Shown in pieces: positions 25,830 through 34,118 of a DNA stretch of 64,000 bases (its first letter is position 1; every line of letters starts with the position of its first letter). Source of the DNA: Sphingomonas sp. UV9 (GTDB taxonomy: Bacteria > Pseudomonadota > Alphaproteobacteria > Sphingomonadales > Sphingomonadaceae); assembly GCF_004101245.1 (NCBI RefSeq), contig NZ_SCIN01000001.1, forward strand, positions 1,130,784 to 1,194,783, in the 5' to 3' direction. The notes under the pieces were generated by a model, which worked only from the letters and a program-made list of their open reading frames with translations, ran no database searches and had not been told where the DNA came from. A program made the translations under genes and the position numbers.

Positions 25830-25931
25830 CCGGCATCGTGATCGGCATGACGCCCCCCCGCCGATCACCGCGAGGCCCGACCAGTCCCTCCGGTCGGGTC
25901 TCGCACCAGGGCCTCTTCAAGGACAACCGAC

Positions 25932-26198
25932 ATGCGCACCACAGCCACCATCGCCGCTTCGCTCGCCATCGCCACGCTCGCGGCCGGCGCCGCCACCGCG
26001 CAGGCCGCCAAGCCGATGGAGAAATGCTACGGCGTATCCCAGGCCGGCAAGAACGACTGCAAGGCCGGTGCGGGCACCAGCTGCGCCGGCACTTCGAAGG
26101 TGAACTACCAGGGCAATGCATGGAAGCTGGTCAAGGCCGGCACGTGCACGACCACCAAGACGCCAAAGGGCTTCGGTTCACTCGCACCCAAGGCCTGA
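25932..26198 (+). CDS. bufA1: BufA1-type bufferin precursor peptide (DUF2282)
   Basis: An 88-residue exported peptide. After a signal sequence ([20 protein letters not shown]) the core has the DUF2282 signature [19 protein letters not shown], then [19 protein letters not shown] and AGTC, with four cysteines at 32, 43, 51 and 72. In this family the cysteines are modified by the MNIO BufB and the product sequesters copper in the periplasm. It is divergent from the sigma operon, has its own SigF-type promoter, and is followed by a strong hairpin before the DoxX gene. Confidence 0.9.
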   Translation: MRTTATIAASLAIATLAAGAATAQAAKPMEKCYGVSQAGKNDCKAGAGTSCAGTSKVNYQGNAWKLVKAGTCTTTKTPKGFGSLAPKA

Positions 26199-26205
26199 TG
26201 ATGTC

Positions 26206-26232
26206 GCCGGACCGCCCCTGTCGCGGTCCGGC
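26206..26232 (+). terminator. Attenuator-like hairpin between bufA1 and doxX
   Basis: GCCGGACCG (26206-26214) and CGGTCCGGC (26224-26232) form a perfect 9-bp stem with a 9-base loop, starting 7 bases after the bufA1 stop. No U-run follows. The position mirrors the hairpin after bufA2. Confidence 0.6.
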
Positions 26233-26251
26233 ACCGACAAGGAAATCCACC

Positions 26252-26701
26252 ATGACCGAGACATTTCACCTGCGCGTCGCCTGCCGGATGCGTCAGCTGA
26301 TACCCGACGCGGCGCTCCTGTTGCTGGCACGGCTCGGCATCGCCGCCGTTTTTCTGCAATCGGGCCGTACCAAGGTCGAGGGGCTGCTGACGCTGACCGA
26401 CGGGACTTACGAGCTGTTCCGTACCGAGTACGCGCTACCGCTGATCCCGCCCGTGATCGCCGCGCATGCCGCGACCTATTCCGAGCACCTGTTCCCCATC
26501 CTACTTGTGCTCGGCCTCTTCACGGGACCCGCCGCGCTGGCGTTACTCGGCATGACCGCGATCATTGAAATCTTCGTCTATCCCGATGCCTGGCCGACAC
26601 ATCTGTCCTGGGCGGCGCTGCTGCTTCCACTGGTCGTGCGCGGCGGCGGGGCCTGGTCGCTCGATGGACAACTAAGGGCTCGGCCGCACATTTCACGGTA
26701 A
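26252..26701 (+). CDS. DoxX-family membrane protein of the bufferin locus
   Basis: A 149-residue protein with four predicted transmembrane helices and the DoxX pattern [20 protein letters not shown] near the start, then [20 protein letters not shown] and [20 protein letters not shown]. DoxX proteins commonly accompany DUF2282/DUF692 genes, and a role in quinone or thiol redox at the membrane has been suggested. ATG 26252 has AAGGAAA upstream. It is cotranscribed with bufA1 through a hairpin, so its level should be lower than that of the peptide. Confidence 0.85.
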   Translation: MTETFHLRVACRMRQLIPDAALLLLARLGIAAVFLQSGRTKVEGLLTLTDGTYELFRTEYALPLIPPVIAAHAATYSEHLFPILLVLGLFTGPAALALLGMTAIIEIFVYPDAWPTHLSWAALLLPLVVRGGGAWSLDGQLRARPHISR

Positions 26702-26761
26702 CGTTCTCTGCCGCGCACGTCCGATGCAACGCCATGACAGATTTTCGAGGTCCCGGATGGC

Positions 26762-27187
26762 TCAACTTGCCGCGATCTGTTCGGCACGCTTTTTAAAGTT
26801 GGACAAGATCGCCTGCCAACCCTCGCGCTGCATCTCGACCGAGTTCTCAGCCTCAGCATCGAACGTCGTCTCGACCCGAGTTCCTATGTCGGTGGAACAG
26901 AACGTAGTCCGGCATTGACGCCCATCTCCGAGCTCCATCGCTATCGCGCGCGGCACGTCGACCTCAGTATAGATCGCTTCGAAATCGAAGCCGAAGCTGC
27001 CGTCCTTCGCCTCCATCCGCGCAGAATGCTTGCCACCCACCTGCAGATCGACGCTGGCCTTGGGGCAATGCCACTCGTCGCTTGCAAAGTTCCACTGCGT
27101 AATTTCGTTCGGGTCGATGTAGGCCTGCCAAGCCCGTTCACCCGAGAGTGGAACCTCAATTACAACCGTGATCTTCTGCGCGGACAT
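26762..27187 (-). CDS. SRPBCC (AHSA1/START-like) family protein
   Basis: A 141-residue ligand-binding fold: KITVVIEVPLSGERAWQAYI, the DPNEITQWNFASDEWHCPKA segment usual in activator-of-Hsp90 / polyketide-cyclase-like proteins, GGKHSARMEAKDGSFGFDFE, and a final amphipathic helix QREGWQAILSNFKKRAEQIA. Such proteins bind small hydrophobic molecules or act as stress accessory factors; no catalytic residue can be assigned. It converges with the DoxX gene and appears to be a single-gene unit. Confidence 0.85.
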   Translation of the reverse strand: MSAQKITVVIEVPLSGERAWQAYIDPNEITQWNFASDEWHCPKASVDLQVGGKHSARMEAKDGSFGFDFEAIYTEVDVPRAIAMELGDGRQCRTTFCSTDIGTRVETTFDAEAENSVEMQREGWQAILSNFKKRAEQIAAS

Positions 27188-27287
27188 GCTTCACTCCTTC
27201 CAGCTTGCTTCGAGTATGCCAACCCGATCTCAATTCAACTAGTATGTCAGGTCCGGCGAGAAAGACCGATATGCTGAGCGGCGAAAA

Positions 27288-27347
27288 GACCCAGTTTCGG
27301 CCATTCGGGCCAGCCTTCCCGCTTCCCAACTTCAGACACTCATTCAC
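27288..27347. repeat. 60-bp intergenic repeat, copy B
   Basis: Aligns without gaps to copy A: GACCCA at 1-6, CGG-C-CATT at 11-18, CTTCAGACACTCATTCAC at the right end. It lies in the promoter region of the SRPBCC gene. Confidence 0.7.
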
Positions 27348-27449
27348 GTCCTTGGGTCTTCGACGGTTGACGGCAACGTCGCCTACCGAAGCGCCCCGTG
27401 TTCACACAGAACGTCAACTGCCCTCAATTTTGCCAAAGCACGCTTGCGA

Positions 27450-28337
27450 TCACACGCGCATCGCCGTCACGAAGGCCTGGAAGGCCGCAGTCGGTTGACG
27501 TCGACTGGGATAGTAGAGGTGGTTCGGGGCCAGCGTGGGCGCCCAGCCGATAAGCACTTCGACCAGAGTACCGGCGGCCAGTTGCATCGCGGCGTGCGGC
27601 AGCGGCAGGCAAGTCACCCCCAGCCCTGCCACTGCAGCGTCGCGCATCACGTCGATATCGTTGGTGGTGAAGTCGCCGCGGACTGACCGTTCCACTGTCC
27701 GGCCATCCCGCTCGAATTCCCAGCGGTGTACGACGCCAGAGGAGGTGTATCGGTAACACAGACAACGATGAGCGGCGATATCGTCGGGATCGACGGGAGC
27801 GGGATGATCGGCGAGGTAGGCCGGCGCGGCGACGAAGACGAGCGGCACCGGCGCGCTGATACGGACCGATATCATGTCGGCTTGCAGCGTTTGCGCATGC
27901 CGGATCCCGCAATCAAAGCGGTCCGCGACGATGTCGACGAACCCGTCGTCGACCACCAGTTCGACGGCGATGTCGGGATAGGCGCGCGCAAAGTCGGCCA
28001 GCCGCGGCAGGATGACGTAGATCGCCGCGACCCGGTGGGCGCTGACCCGGATCCGCCCCGCCGGCCGTTCGCGGGCATTGTCGAGATCGGCCAGCGCGCC
28101 CGCGACCGAGGCTATCGCCGGTCTCAACCGCGCCAGCAGTTCCTCGCCTGCGGGCGTCGGCGCCAGCGACCGGGTGGTACGGTCGAGCAGCCGGACGCCC
28201 AGTTTCGTCTCAAGCGACCGCATCGCATGGCTCAAAGCGGAGGCGGACAATCCAAGCCGCGTTGCCGCTCGCGCGAAGCTGCCAGCCTCGACGATCGTTT
28301 CGAACACCGCGAGACCGGACCAAAGATCGCGATCCAT
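27450..28337 (-). CDS. LysR-family transcriptional regulator
   Basis: A 295-residue LysR protein. The N-terminal winged helix-turn-helix is AVFETIVEAGSFARAATRLG followed by LSASALSHAMRSLETKLGVR; the rest is a periplasmic-binding-protein-like effector domain (GRIRVSAHRVAAIYVILPRL, VELVVDDGFVDIVADRFDCG). It is divergent from, and 80 bases away from, an aldo/keto reductase gene, the usual layout for a LysR regulator and its target. It probably activates that gene in response to a small-molecule inducer that cannot be identified here. Confidence 0.92.
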   Translation of the reverse strand: MDRDLWSGLAVFETIVEAGSFARAATRLGLSASALSHAMRSLETKLGVRLLDRTTRSLAPTPAGEELLARLRPAIASVAGALADLDNARERPAGRIRVSAHRVAAIYVILPRLADFARAYPDIAVELVVDDGFVDIVADRFDCGIRHAQTLQADMISVRISAPVPLVFVAAPAYLADHPAPVDPDDIAAHRCLCYRYTSSGVVHRWEFERDGRTVERSVRGDFTTNDIDVMRDAAVAGLGVTCLPLPHAAMQLAAGTLVEVLIGWAPTLAPNHLYYPSRRQPTAAFQAFVTAMRV

Positions 28338-28417
28338 TCCTGAACATCCTTCAGCAACCCATGCGCCGCAGACGATCTAATCCTCGCGCCGTCCGGCGTC
28401 CATCTGGAGGCGACACA

Positions 28418-29536
28418 ATGCAGGACGCCACCATGAACCTCGACACCTATCGCCCGCTCGGCCGCTCCGGCCTGCTCGTCAGCCCGCTTGCGCTCGGCAC
28501 GATGACCTTCGGCACGCCGCGCTGGGGACTGGACGAAAGCGGCAGTCGCGCGGTGTTCGATCGCTACACCGGCCTCGGTGGCAATTTCATCGACACCGCC
28601 GACGTCTATGCGGGCGGGCGATCGGAAGAGATGGTCGGCAGTTTCGCCGCCGCACAATCGTCGCGCGACCGGCTGGTCATCGCGACGAAATCGGGGTTCA
28701 CGACCGGTCGCGGCTATCACGCAGGCGGCAACGGCGCGCGCCACGTCCTGGCGTCCATCGAAGGATCGCTCCGGCGACTCCGGACGGACTTCATCGACCT
28801 GTACTGGGTGCATGTCTGGGACGGCGTCACCCCGGCCGAGGAACTACTGCGAACGATGACCGCGCTCGTCGCAGCGGGCAAGATTCGCTATTGGGGCATA
28901 TCCAATACCCCGGCCTGGTACGTCGCCGAACTCGCGACGCTGGCGCGAGTGCAGGGCGATCCGGCGCCGATCGGCCTGCAATATTTCTACTCGCTGGTCG
29001 AACGCGGGGTCGAGGCCGAGCACCTGCCGCTCGCCCGATCAGCCGGCATGGGCCTCGTCCCCTGGAGCCCCCTCGCCTATGGCCTGCTCACCGGCAAATA
29101 CGACCGCGCGATCGTCGAGGCGGGTCCGAATCGCGCGGGCGGCGTTCCCAACCAGGCCGGGCGAAACGACACCGAGAGACCCGCCGACGACAAGCGGCTC
29201 GATGGCGACAATCCGTTCGGCGACACGCTGTTCACCGAGCGCAACTGGCACATCCTCGAAATACTGAAAGGCATCGCAGCGGAGATCGACGAAACGCCGG
29301 CCCGCGTCGCGCTCTCCTGGGTGGTCGGGCAGCCGGGCGTCGCATCGACCCTGATGGGCGTGAGCCGACCCGAACAGGTGACCGACAATGTCGCCGCACT
29401 CGACCTTCACCTGCCACCCGAGCACCGTGCTGCGCTCGATGCGGTGAGCGGTGACAAGCTGCCGTTTCTCTACGGCCTGTTCGCCCCTTCCGTACGCAAC
29501 CAGGTCGTCTTCGGGGGCGGAGACGTTCGAAGCTGA
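28418..29536 (+). CDS. Aldo/keto reductase
   Basis: A 372-residue NADPH-dependent oxidoreductase. The AKR tetrad is visible in FIDTADVYAGG (Asp, Tyr), VIATKSGF (Lys) and YWVHVWDGVTP (His), with cofactor-binding KIRYWGISNTPAWYVAE and VASTLMGVSRPEQV. Length and motifs resemble the YajO/YghZ-like branch acting on aldehydes and sugars. ATG 28418 is preceded by GGAGG at 8 bases; the frame upstream is open but lies in the divergent promoter region. Probably controlled by the LysR regulator. Confidence 0.9.
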   Translation: MQDATMNLDTYRPLGRSGLLVSPLALGTMTFGTPRWGLDESGSRAVFDRYTGLGGNFIDTADVYAGGRSEEMVGSFAAAQSSRDRLVIATKSGFTTGRGYHAGGNGARHVLASIEGSLRRLRTDFIDLYWVHVWDGVTPAEELLRTMTALVAAGKIRYWGISNTPAWYVAELATLARVQGDPAPIGLQYFYSLVERGVEAEHLPLARSAGMGLVPWSPLAYGLLTGKYDRAIVEAGPNRAGGVPNQAGRNDTERPADDKRLDGDNPFGDTLFTERNWHILEILKGIAAEIDETPARVALSWVVGQPGVASTLMGVSRPEQVTDNVAALDLHLPPEHRAALDAVSGDKLPFLYGLFAPSVRNQVVFGGGDVRS

Positions 29537-30126
29537 AGCTTCAACCTAGACCTGGCGGCGTCCTGGTGCCGGCAACGTGGGACTAAATCTGCGCTCGTTC
29601 GTGTCTAATCGCCAATCTTCGCGTTGTAGAATGTACTGTCCGCTAAACGGGTGTTGCACACCGGCATGCCGGTATAATACGGCTGTCGTCGAATAGACTT
29701 TCTGATGCTTACACCCAATTGTGGATGCTCAGCAGTTGCTGAGCCAAACCGAGAACCGGGCGTTCATTCATCTGATTAGTGCAGGCGGGCGCTCCGCGAA
29801 GGCGGCTAAGCAGCATTGAGAAATAGCTCAGACTGAACTGTCGGGCGTGCGCGGTGCCGCTTGGCACGAAGGCTTCAGTCTCTGCAGCAGGTTCCTGGCA
29901 AGATAGCGGAGGTGGCGGCGGTGGTTCTATCAATCGCCCTCGTCATACTGCCGTCGGCGGGGTAGGCGCAGAGTAGTGGACGCAGAACATGACCACGAGC
30001 CGGATCAGTTCAGGTGACGGGTTAAAACAGCGGCACGGGCTAGGCGGCAATGCCCTTGATTTTACGGTTCATACACAGCCGGTATCATCCCCTCGGCCCA
30101 TCGCTATGTTGGTTTGAGAAATCCCG
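29537..30126. other. Gene-free stretch with repeat copy C
   Basis: The gap lies between the ends of two convergent genes. A minus-strand frame at 29709-29933 begins with a proline run and ends in sequence contributed by the repeat, so it is not called. Apart from the repeat at 29712-29771 nothing is recognised. Confidence 0.5.
29712..29771. repeat. 60-bp intergenic repeat, copy C (diverged)
   Basis: CACCCA at 1-6, TGGATGCTC in place of the CGG-N-CATTC block, and GTTCATTCAT at 51-60. It aligns without gaps to the other four copies but is the most diverged. Confidence 0.55.
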
Positions 30127-32466
30127 CTAAGCTGCTTCACTACGAACAGTTGCAAGCAAACCGGGGATATAGCGACTTTCTACCGGCCTGCTGAACAGGT
30201 AGCCTTGGATGTTACCGCAGCCCTCGTCGCGCAGCAGATTCAACTGGCTAGTATCCTCGACACCCTCCGCGGTCGTCTCCATGTCGAGCGCAGTTGCCAG
30301 GTCGACGATCGCGCGGACGATCGCGGCGGCACTTGGATCGCTGGCAATGCTGGTGATAAACGAGCGATCGATCTTGATTTTGTCGAACGGGAAGCTGCGT
30401 AGATAGCTGAGCGACGAATAGCCGGTGCCGAAGTCGTCGAGCGCGACGCGGATCCCCATCGCGCGCAGCGTGTGCAGCAACGCGATCACCGGCCCCTCGC
30501 CGTCGAGGAAGACCGATTCGGTGATCTCGATTTCGAGCCGGCCCGGTGCCAAGCCACTATGCGCGAGCGCCTGCAGGATGATCGCCTGGAACCCGGTGTT
30601 GCGGAACTGCAGCGGCGAGACGTTGACGGCCACGCGGATATGCTCGGGCCAGTGCATCGCCTGCCGACAGGCCTCCTGCATCACCCATTCGCCGATCGCG
30701 ACGATCAGGCCGGTATCCTCGGCGATCGGGATGAACTCGGCTGGCGGAACGATGCCGCGCTCCGGGTGATGCCAGCGCACCAGCGCCTCGAACCCGCCGA
30801 TCCGGTCGGCCTTCAGGTCGAACACCGGCTGGTAGTTGAGGACGAACTGGCCCGACTGGATTGCCTCGCGCAGATCGAGTTCGACCTGTCGACGCCAGCG
30901 TGCCGCGGCGTCGAGCGCGGGTTCGAAGAAGCGGAACACGCCGCGACCGTCTTCCTTGGCCAGATACAGCGCAAGATCGGCATTCTTGAGCAGTTCGTCG
31001 GCATCCTTGCCGTCGACCGGCCCGATCGCGATGCCGATGCTGACCGCAGTCGCAATCTGGTGGCCGCCGGCGTCGACCGGCAGGCGCATCATGTCGAGGA
31101 TGCTCTGCGCGAGCGCGCGCGGACGGTCGGCCTCGAACGGCCCCGACAGGATGATCGCATATTCGTCACCGCCAAGCCGTGAGACCAGCCCGTCGGGTGC
31201 GACCTCGCTTACCATCTTGCCGATCGCCTTCAGCAACGCGTCGCCGACCGGATGACCGAGCGTGTCGTTGACGCCCTTGAAGCGATCGAGATCTAGGCAC
31301 AACACCGCGATCGTCCCGCCGGTACGACTGATCTGGAGGATCGCCTGGTCGAGCGATTGGTGGAAATAGGTCCGGTTCGGCAGTCCGGTCAGGACATCGT
31401 GGAAGGCGAGATGCGTGATCCTGTTCTCGCGCTCGATAATGCCGGCCGACATCCGGTTGAAGCTGGCGGCGAGCCTGCCGATCTCGTCGCGCCCCTTGAC
31501 CACGATATCGGCACGACTGCCCTCCTCCAGCGCCCGGGCCGCCGCATCGAGCGCGGCAATCGGTTCGGCGATCCCCATCGCCAAGCGACGACTCCCGAGC
31601 ACGACCAGGATCAGTCCGGCAAGTCCCGCCAGCGCGATGCCCGCCTGCAACGGCAGATACGGGGTCAGCGCGGCGTTGAGCGGATAGCGGATCAGGATCG
31701 CCGCTTGCGGTCGATGCGTCAGGCCGGCGAGCGGCTTGGCGATCGCGAAAGCACGGCCGGTCGGCAAATTGAGCGTCGCGAGCGTTCGGACCGATTGCGA
31801 CGCGCCGACCAGATAGTTGATCGCCGAATCCGATCCGATCGACCGATCTACCGCATGCCAGCGCCCCGCGTCATCGCTGCGCAGGATGGTCGCGATCAGC
31901 GGGATCGCGGACAGCCGTTCGAGCGCATGCATTTCGGTGCCGTCGAGGCGCACCGCGAAGACCACCCAGCCGACCTGCGTCGGTGCCATCACCGGGGACA
32001 GGATAAGCCGGTACACTTGGCCTCCGACGGTTACGACAGCGTCGCGCCGGCCGTTCGCAATCGCAAAGGGAAACCGCGAGACCGTGGCCGCCAGTGCGCC
32101 CGACGGACCGGTCACCTGGCCGTCCTGATCGACCACGAACGCGGCGGTGACGTCGGCCCGGTGGCTGATATTGGCGAGCGCCGACCCGATCGTCGGTCGA
32201 TCGCCGCTGGCTACCGCGGCCCGAAACCCGAAATCGCGCGACAGCAGGTCTGCCGAGGCGATCAGCGACTGCGACCGGAGCAACCAGATCCGGTCATAGA
32301 CGCTGCCGCTGGTGATGAGTTCCTGGCGCACGGAATCACGGGCATGAGTCCAGATCATCGCCTGTGCGACGACCGCGAGCAGCACCAGCGTCACCGCGAA
32401 CAGGCTCGCATACAGCACCGACAGCTTGGTGCGGAGATGGCGGAACCGTGGCGGGCGCAGGCGCAT
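30127..32466 (-). CDS. Membrane-bound GGDEF-EAL cyclic-di-GMP protein
   Basis: A 779-residue protein: transmembrane helix near residue 25, a periplasmic sensor domain of about 240 residues, a second helix (LQAGIALAGLAGLILVVLGS), HAMP, GGDEF domain (FHDVLTGLPNRTYF, RLGGDEYAIIL) and EAL domain (FEALVRWHHPERG, NVSPLQFRN, EITESVFLDGEG, ALDDFGTGYSSLSYL, AEGVED). GGDEY is a conservative variant that may still be active, and the EAL ligands look complete, so it may both make and degrade c-di-GMP. ATG 32466 overlaps the stop of the cupredoxin-like gene (TGATG), so sensing may relate to the product of that gene. Confidence 0.9.
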   Translation of the reverse strand: MRLRPPRFRHLRTKLSVLYASLFAVTLVLLAVVAQAMIWTHARDSVRQELITSGSVYDRIWLLRSQSLIASADLLSRDFGFRAAVASGDRPTIGSALANISHRADVTAAFVVDQDGQVTGPSGALAATVSRFPFAIANGRRDAVVTVGGQVYRLILSPVMAPTQVGWVVFAVRLDGTEMHALERLSAIPLIATILRSDDAGRWHAVDRSIGSDSAINYLVGASQSVRTLATLNLPTGRAFAIAKPLAGLTHRPQAAILIRYPLNAALTPYLPLQAGIALAGLAGLILVVLGSRRLAMGIAEPIAALDAAARALEEGSRADIVVKGRDEIGRLAASFNRMSAGIIERENRITHLAFHDVLTGLPNRTYFHQSLDQAILQISRTGGTIAVLCLDLDRFKGVNDTLGHPVGDALLKAIGKMVSEVAPDGLVSRLGGDEYAIILSGPFEADRPRALAQSILDMMRLPVDAGGHQIATAVSIGIAIGPVDGKDADELLKNADLALYLAKEDGRGVFRFFEPALDAAARWRRQVELDLREAIQSGQFVLNYQPVFDLKADRIGGFEALVRWHHPERGIVPPAEFIPIAEDTGLIVAIGEWVMQEACRQAMHWPEHIRVAVNVSPLQFRNTGFQAIILQALAHSGLAPGRLEIEITESVFLDGEGPVIALLHTLRAMGIRVALDDFGTGYSSLSYLRSFPFDKIKIDRSFITSIASDPSAAAIVRAIVDLATALDMETTAEGVEDTSQLNLLRDEGCGNIQGYLFSRPVESRYIPGLLATVRSEAA

Positions 32467-33068
32467 CACCGGTGCAGCACGAAGGTCGTGGCAAACCCGG
32501 CGGCGGCGACGTCGATCGGCTGCGACGCGGTACTGGCCGGCGCGCGGATCGAAGGATGCCAGACGCGGACCGTGCCGGCGCCTGCAGGCACGCCGGTCAT
32601 GCTGACATGCCCCGCCTGGTCGGTCAGCGCGGCAAACGGGGTGGCGGTCACGAACACGAATCCGCTCATCGAGTCATGGATGTTGCAGCCGAGCGGGACG
32701 ACGCCCGGACGATCGAACAGGACCGTTCGCGCATCCTCCTGACCGTAGAGTTTCAGGTCGAACTTCTTGGTCTTCGAAAACGAATAGACGTGGTGACGCA
32801 CCCGATCGCGGTTGGGGAAGCCGACCGTCGCACCGACCGGCACGATCAGCACGTGCGGCTGGAACGCGATGTCGCGCTGCTCGATCATGTAGGGCCCGCG
32901 CACCGTTACGCCGGGCGCCTTGGGCGTCTCGATCGTGACGACCGCGCCGACCAGCGGCGTGCCGTCGAAGCCGCGAACATCGATCGCCACCGTGGCGGCA
33001 TGCGCGGTTGCGGGCAACGCCAGCGCGACGATCATCGAACTCAGGCGGCGGGGGGCGAATACGGACAT
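32466..33068 (-). CDS. Exported cupredoxin-like protein (methylamine-utilisation MauL-like)
   Basis: A 200-residue exported protein. After a signal peptide (SMIVALALPATAHAA) comes a carboxypeptidase-regulatory-like fold (IDVRGFDGTPLVGAVVTIE) and a cupredoxin-like segment with candidate type-1 copper ligands: His in RVRHHVYSFS, then Cys, His and Met in PLGCNIHDSMSGF. Database entries of this type are called methylamine utilisation protein by distant similarity; no methylamine dehydrogenase genes are near. ATG 33068 is chosen since the frame upstream is only an open shadow of the divergent DUF3034 gene. It is coupled to the GGDEF-EAL gene. Confidence 0.82.
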   Translation of the reverse strand: MSVFAPRRLSSMIVALALPATAHAATVAIDVRGFDGTPLVGAVVTIETPKAPGVTVRGPYMIEQRDIAFQPHVLIVPVGATVGFPNRDRVRHHVYSFSKTKKFDLKLYGQEDARTVLFDRPGVVPLGCNIHDSMSGFVFVTATPFAALTDQAGHVSMTGVPAGAGTVRVWHPSIRAPASTASQPIDVAAAGFATTFVLHR

Positions 33069-33188
33069 ATCACCGGCGTCTAACCGTCGGAGGATTGCGA
33101 TCCCGTAAACGTCACGGACGCTCGCTTGCGTCTTTTTTCGACGGGGCAATACCACGCTGGCCGGGCGCAGGAGACCGAGAATTAACCA

Positions 33189-34106
33189 ATGGTCCCCATG
33201 AGATGCCGCATGATTCGCATCTCGCCCTCCACCGTCGCCGGGTTCATCGCCAAGTTCGCCGTGGCGACCCTGCTCGTGGCCGCGAGCCCCGTTGCGGCGC
33301 GCGATGGTCGTGCCGGAGGCAAGCTGATGCTGACCAACGGCGTCACCACGATCGAGGGTAGCTCGGGCGGTGGCGTCTCGACCTGGGCACTGATCGCCGG
33401 CAACGAGACCGTCGACGGGATCGGCGGCTCCGCCCATATCTCGGTCATCCTGCTGCCGGACTATCGGTGGGAAAGCCATGGCGTCGCGATCGGCATCCAC
33501 GACCGGTTGGAACTGAGCTATGCGCGACAGAATCTCGATACGCGGGACGTCGGTGCAAAGCTCGGCATCGGCCGTGGCTACACGCTCAACCAAGACGTGT
33601 TCGGCGCCAAGCTGCGGGTCGCCGGCGATGCTGTCTATGGCAGCGCGTACCTCCCGCAGATCGCAGTCGGGGTGCAGTACAAGCACAATCTGGATGCGCC
33701 GATCGTCGCCGCGGTCGGCGGCCGCCATGCGAGCGGGACCGATCTCTACGTCGCCGCCACCAAGCTCCTCCTGCGGCAGAGCATCCTGCTCGGCACCACG
33801 ATCCGCTACACGAAAGCCAACCAGAACGGCCTGCTCGGGTTCGGTGGCGATCGCGGCGGCAGCCGCACTGTCCAGGTCGAGAGCACGCTCGGCTACCAGA
33901 TTTCGCGCCAACTGGTCGTCGGCGGCGAATATCGCTCGAAGCCCGACAATCTGGGGTTCGCCAGGGAGAATGACTGGAAGACCGCCTATGCCGCCTATGC
34001 GATCAGCAAGAACCTGACCGCGACCGCTGCCTATGTCGATCTCGGGTCAATCGCGACGGCGGAGCGACAGCGCGGCGGCTTCCTGTCGCTCCAGACCGCC
34101 TTCTAG
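33189..34106 (+). CDS. DUF3034 family outer-membrane-like protein
   Basis: A 305-residue protein with a signal peptide (IAKFAVATLLVAASPVAA) and the DUF3034 start GGKLMLTNGVTTIEGSSGGG, followed by alternating beta strands ending in GGFLSLQTAF with a terminal Phe, as in small outer-membrane barrels. The function is unknown. It is divergent from the cupredoxin gene, with 120 bases between, and is followed after 12 bases by an exported truncated hemoglobin. I recall this gene set recurring in other proteobacteria, but cannot check it here. The start may be at 33189 or 33210. Confidence 0.82.
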   Translation: MVPMRCRMIRISPSTVAGFIAKFAVATLLVAASPVAARDGRAGGKLMLTNGVTTIEGSSGGGVSTWALIAGNETVDGIGGSAHISVILLPDYRWESHGVAIGIHDRLELSYARQNLDTRDVGAKLGIGRGYTLNQDVFGAKLRVAGDAVYGSAYLPQIAVGVQYKHNLDAPIVAAVGGRHASGTDLYVAATKLLLRQSILLGTTIRYTKANQNGLLGFGGDRGGSRTVQVESTLGYQISRQLVVGGEYRSKPDNLGFARENDWKTAYAAYAISKNLTATAAYVDLGSIATAERQRGGFLSLQTAF

Positions 34107-34118
34107 GGGATATTCTCG

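Noticed and set aside
29709..29933. A 74-codon frame starting MIEPPPPPPLSC
   Set aside because: Its end is built from the 60-bp repeat (MNERPVLGL...), so it is a repeat-derived chance frame.
30127..32466. Idea that the GGDEF domain is inactive because the motif reads GGDEY
   Set aside because: Tyr for Phe is a conservative change seen in active cyclases, so inactivity cannot be claimed from sequence alone.
33069..33911. Long upstream extension of the cupredoxin-like gene
   Set aside because: The extension is antisense to the DUF3034 gene and lacks domains; a signal peptide begins at the ATG at 33068.
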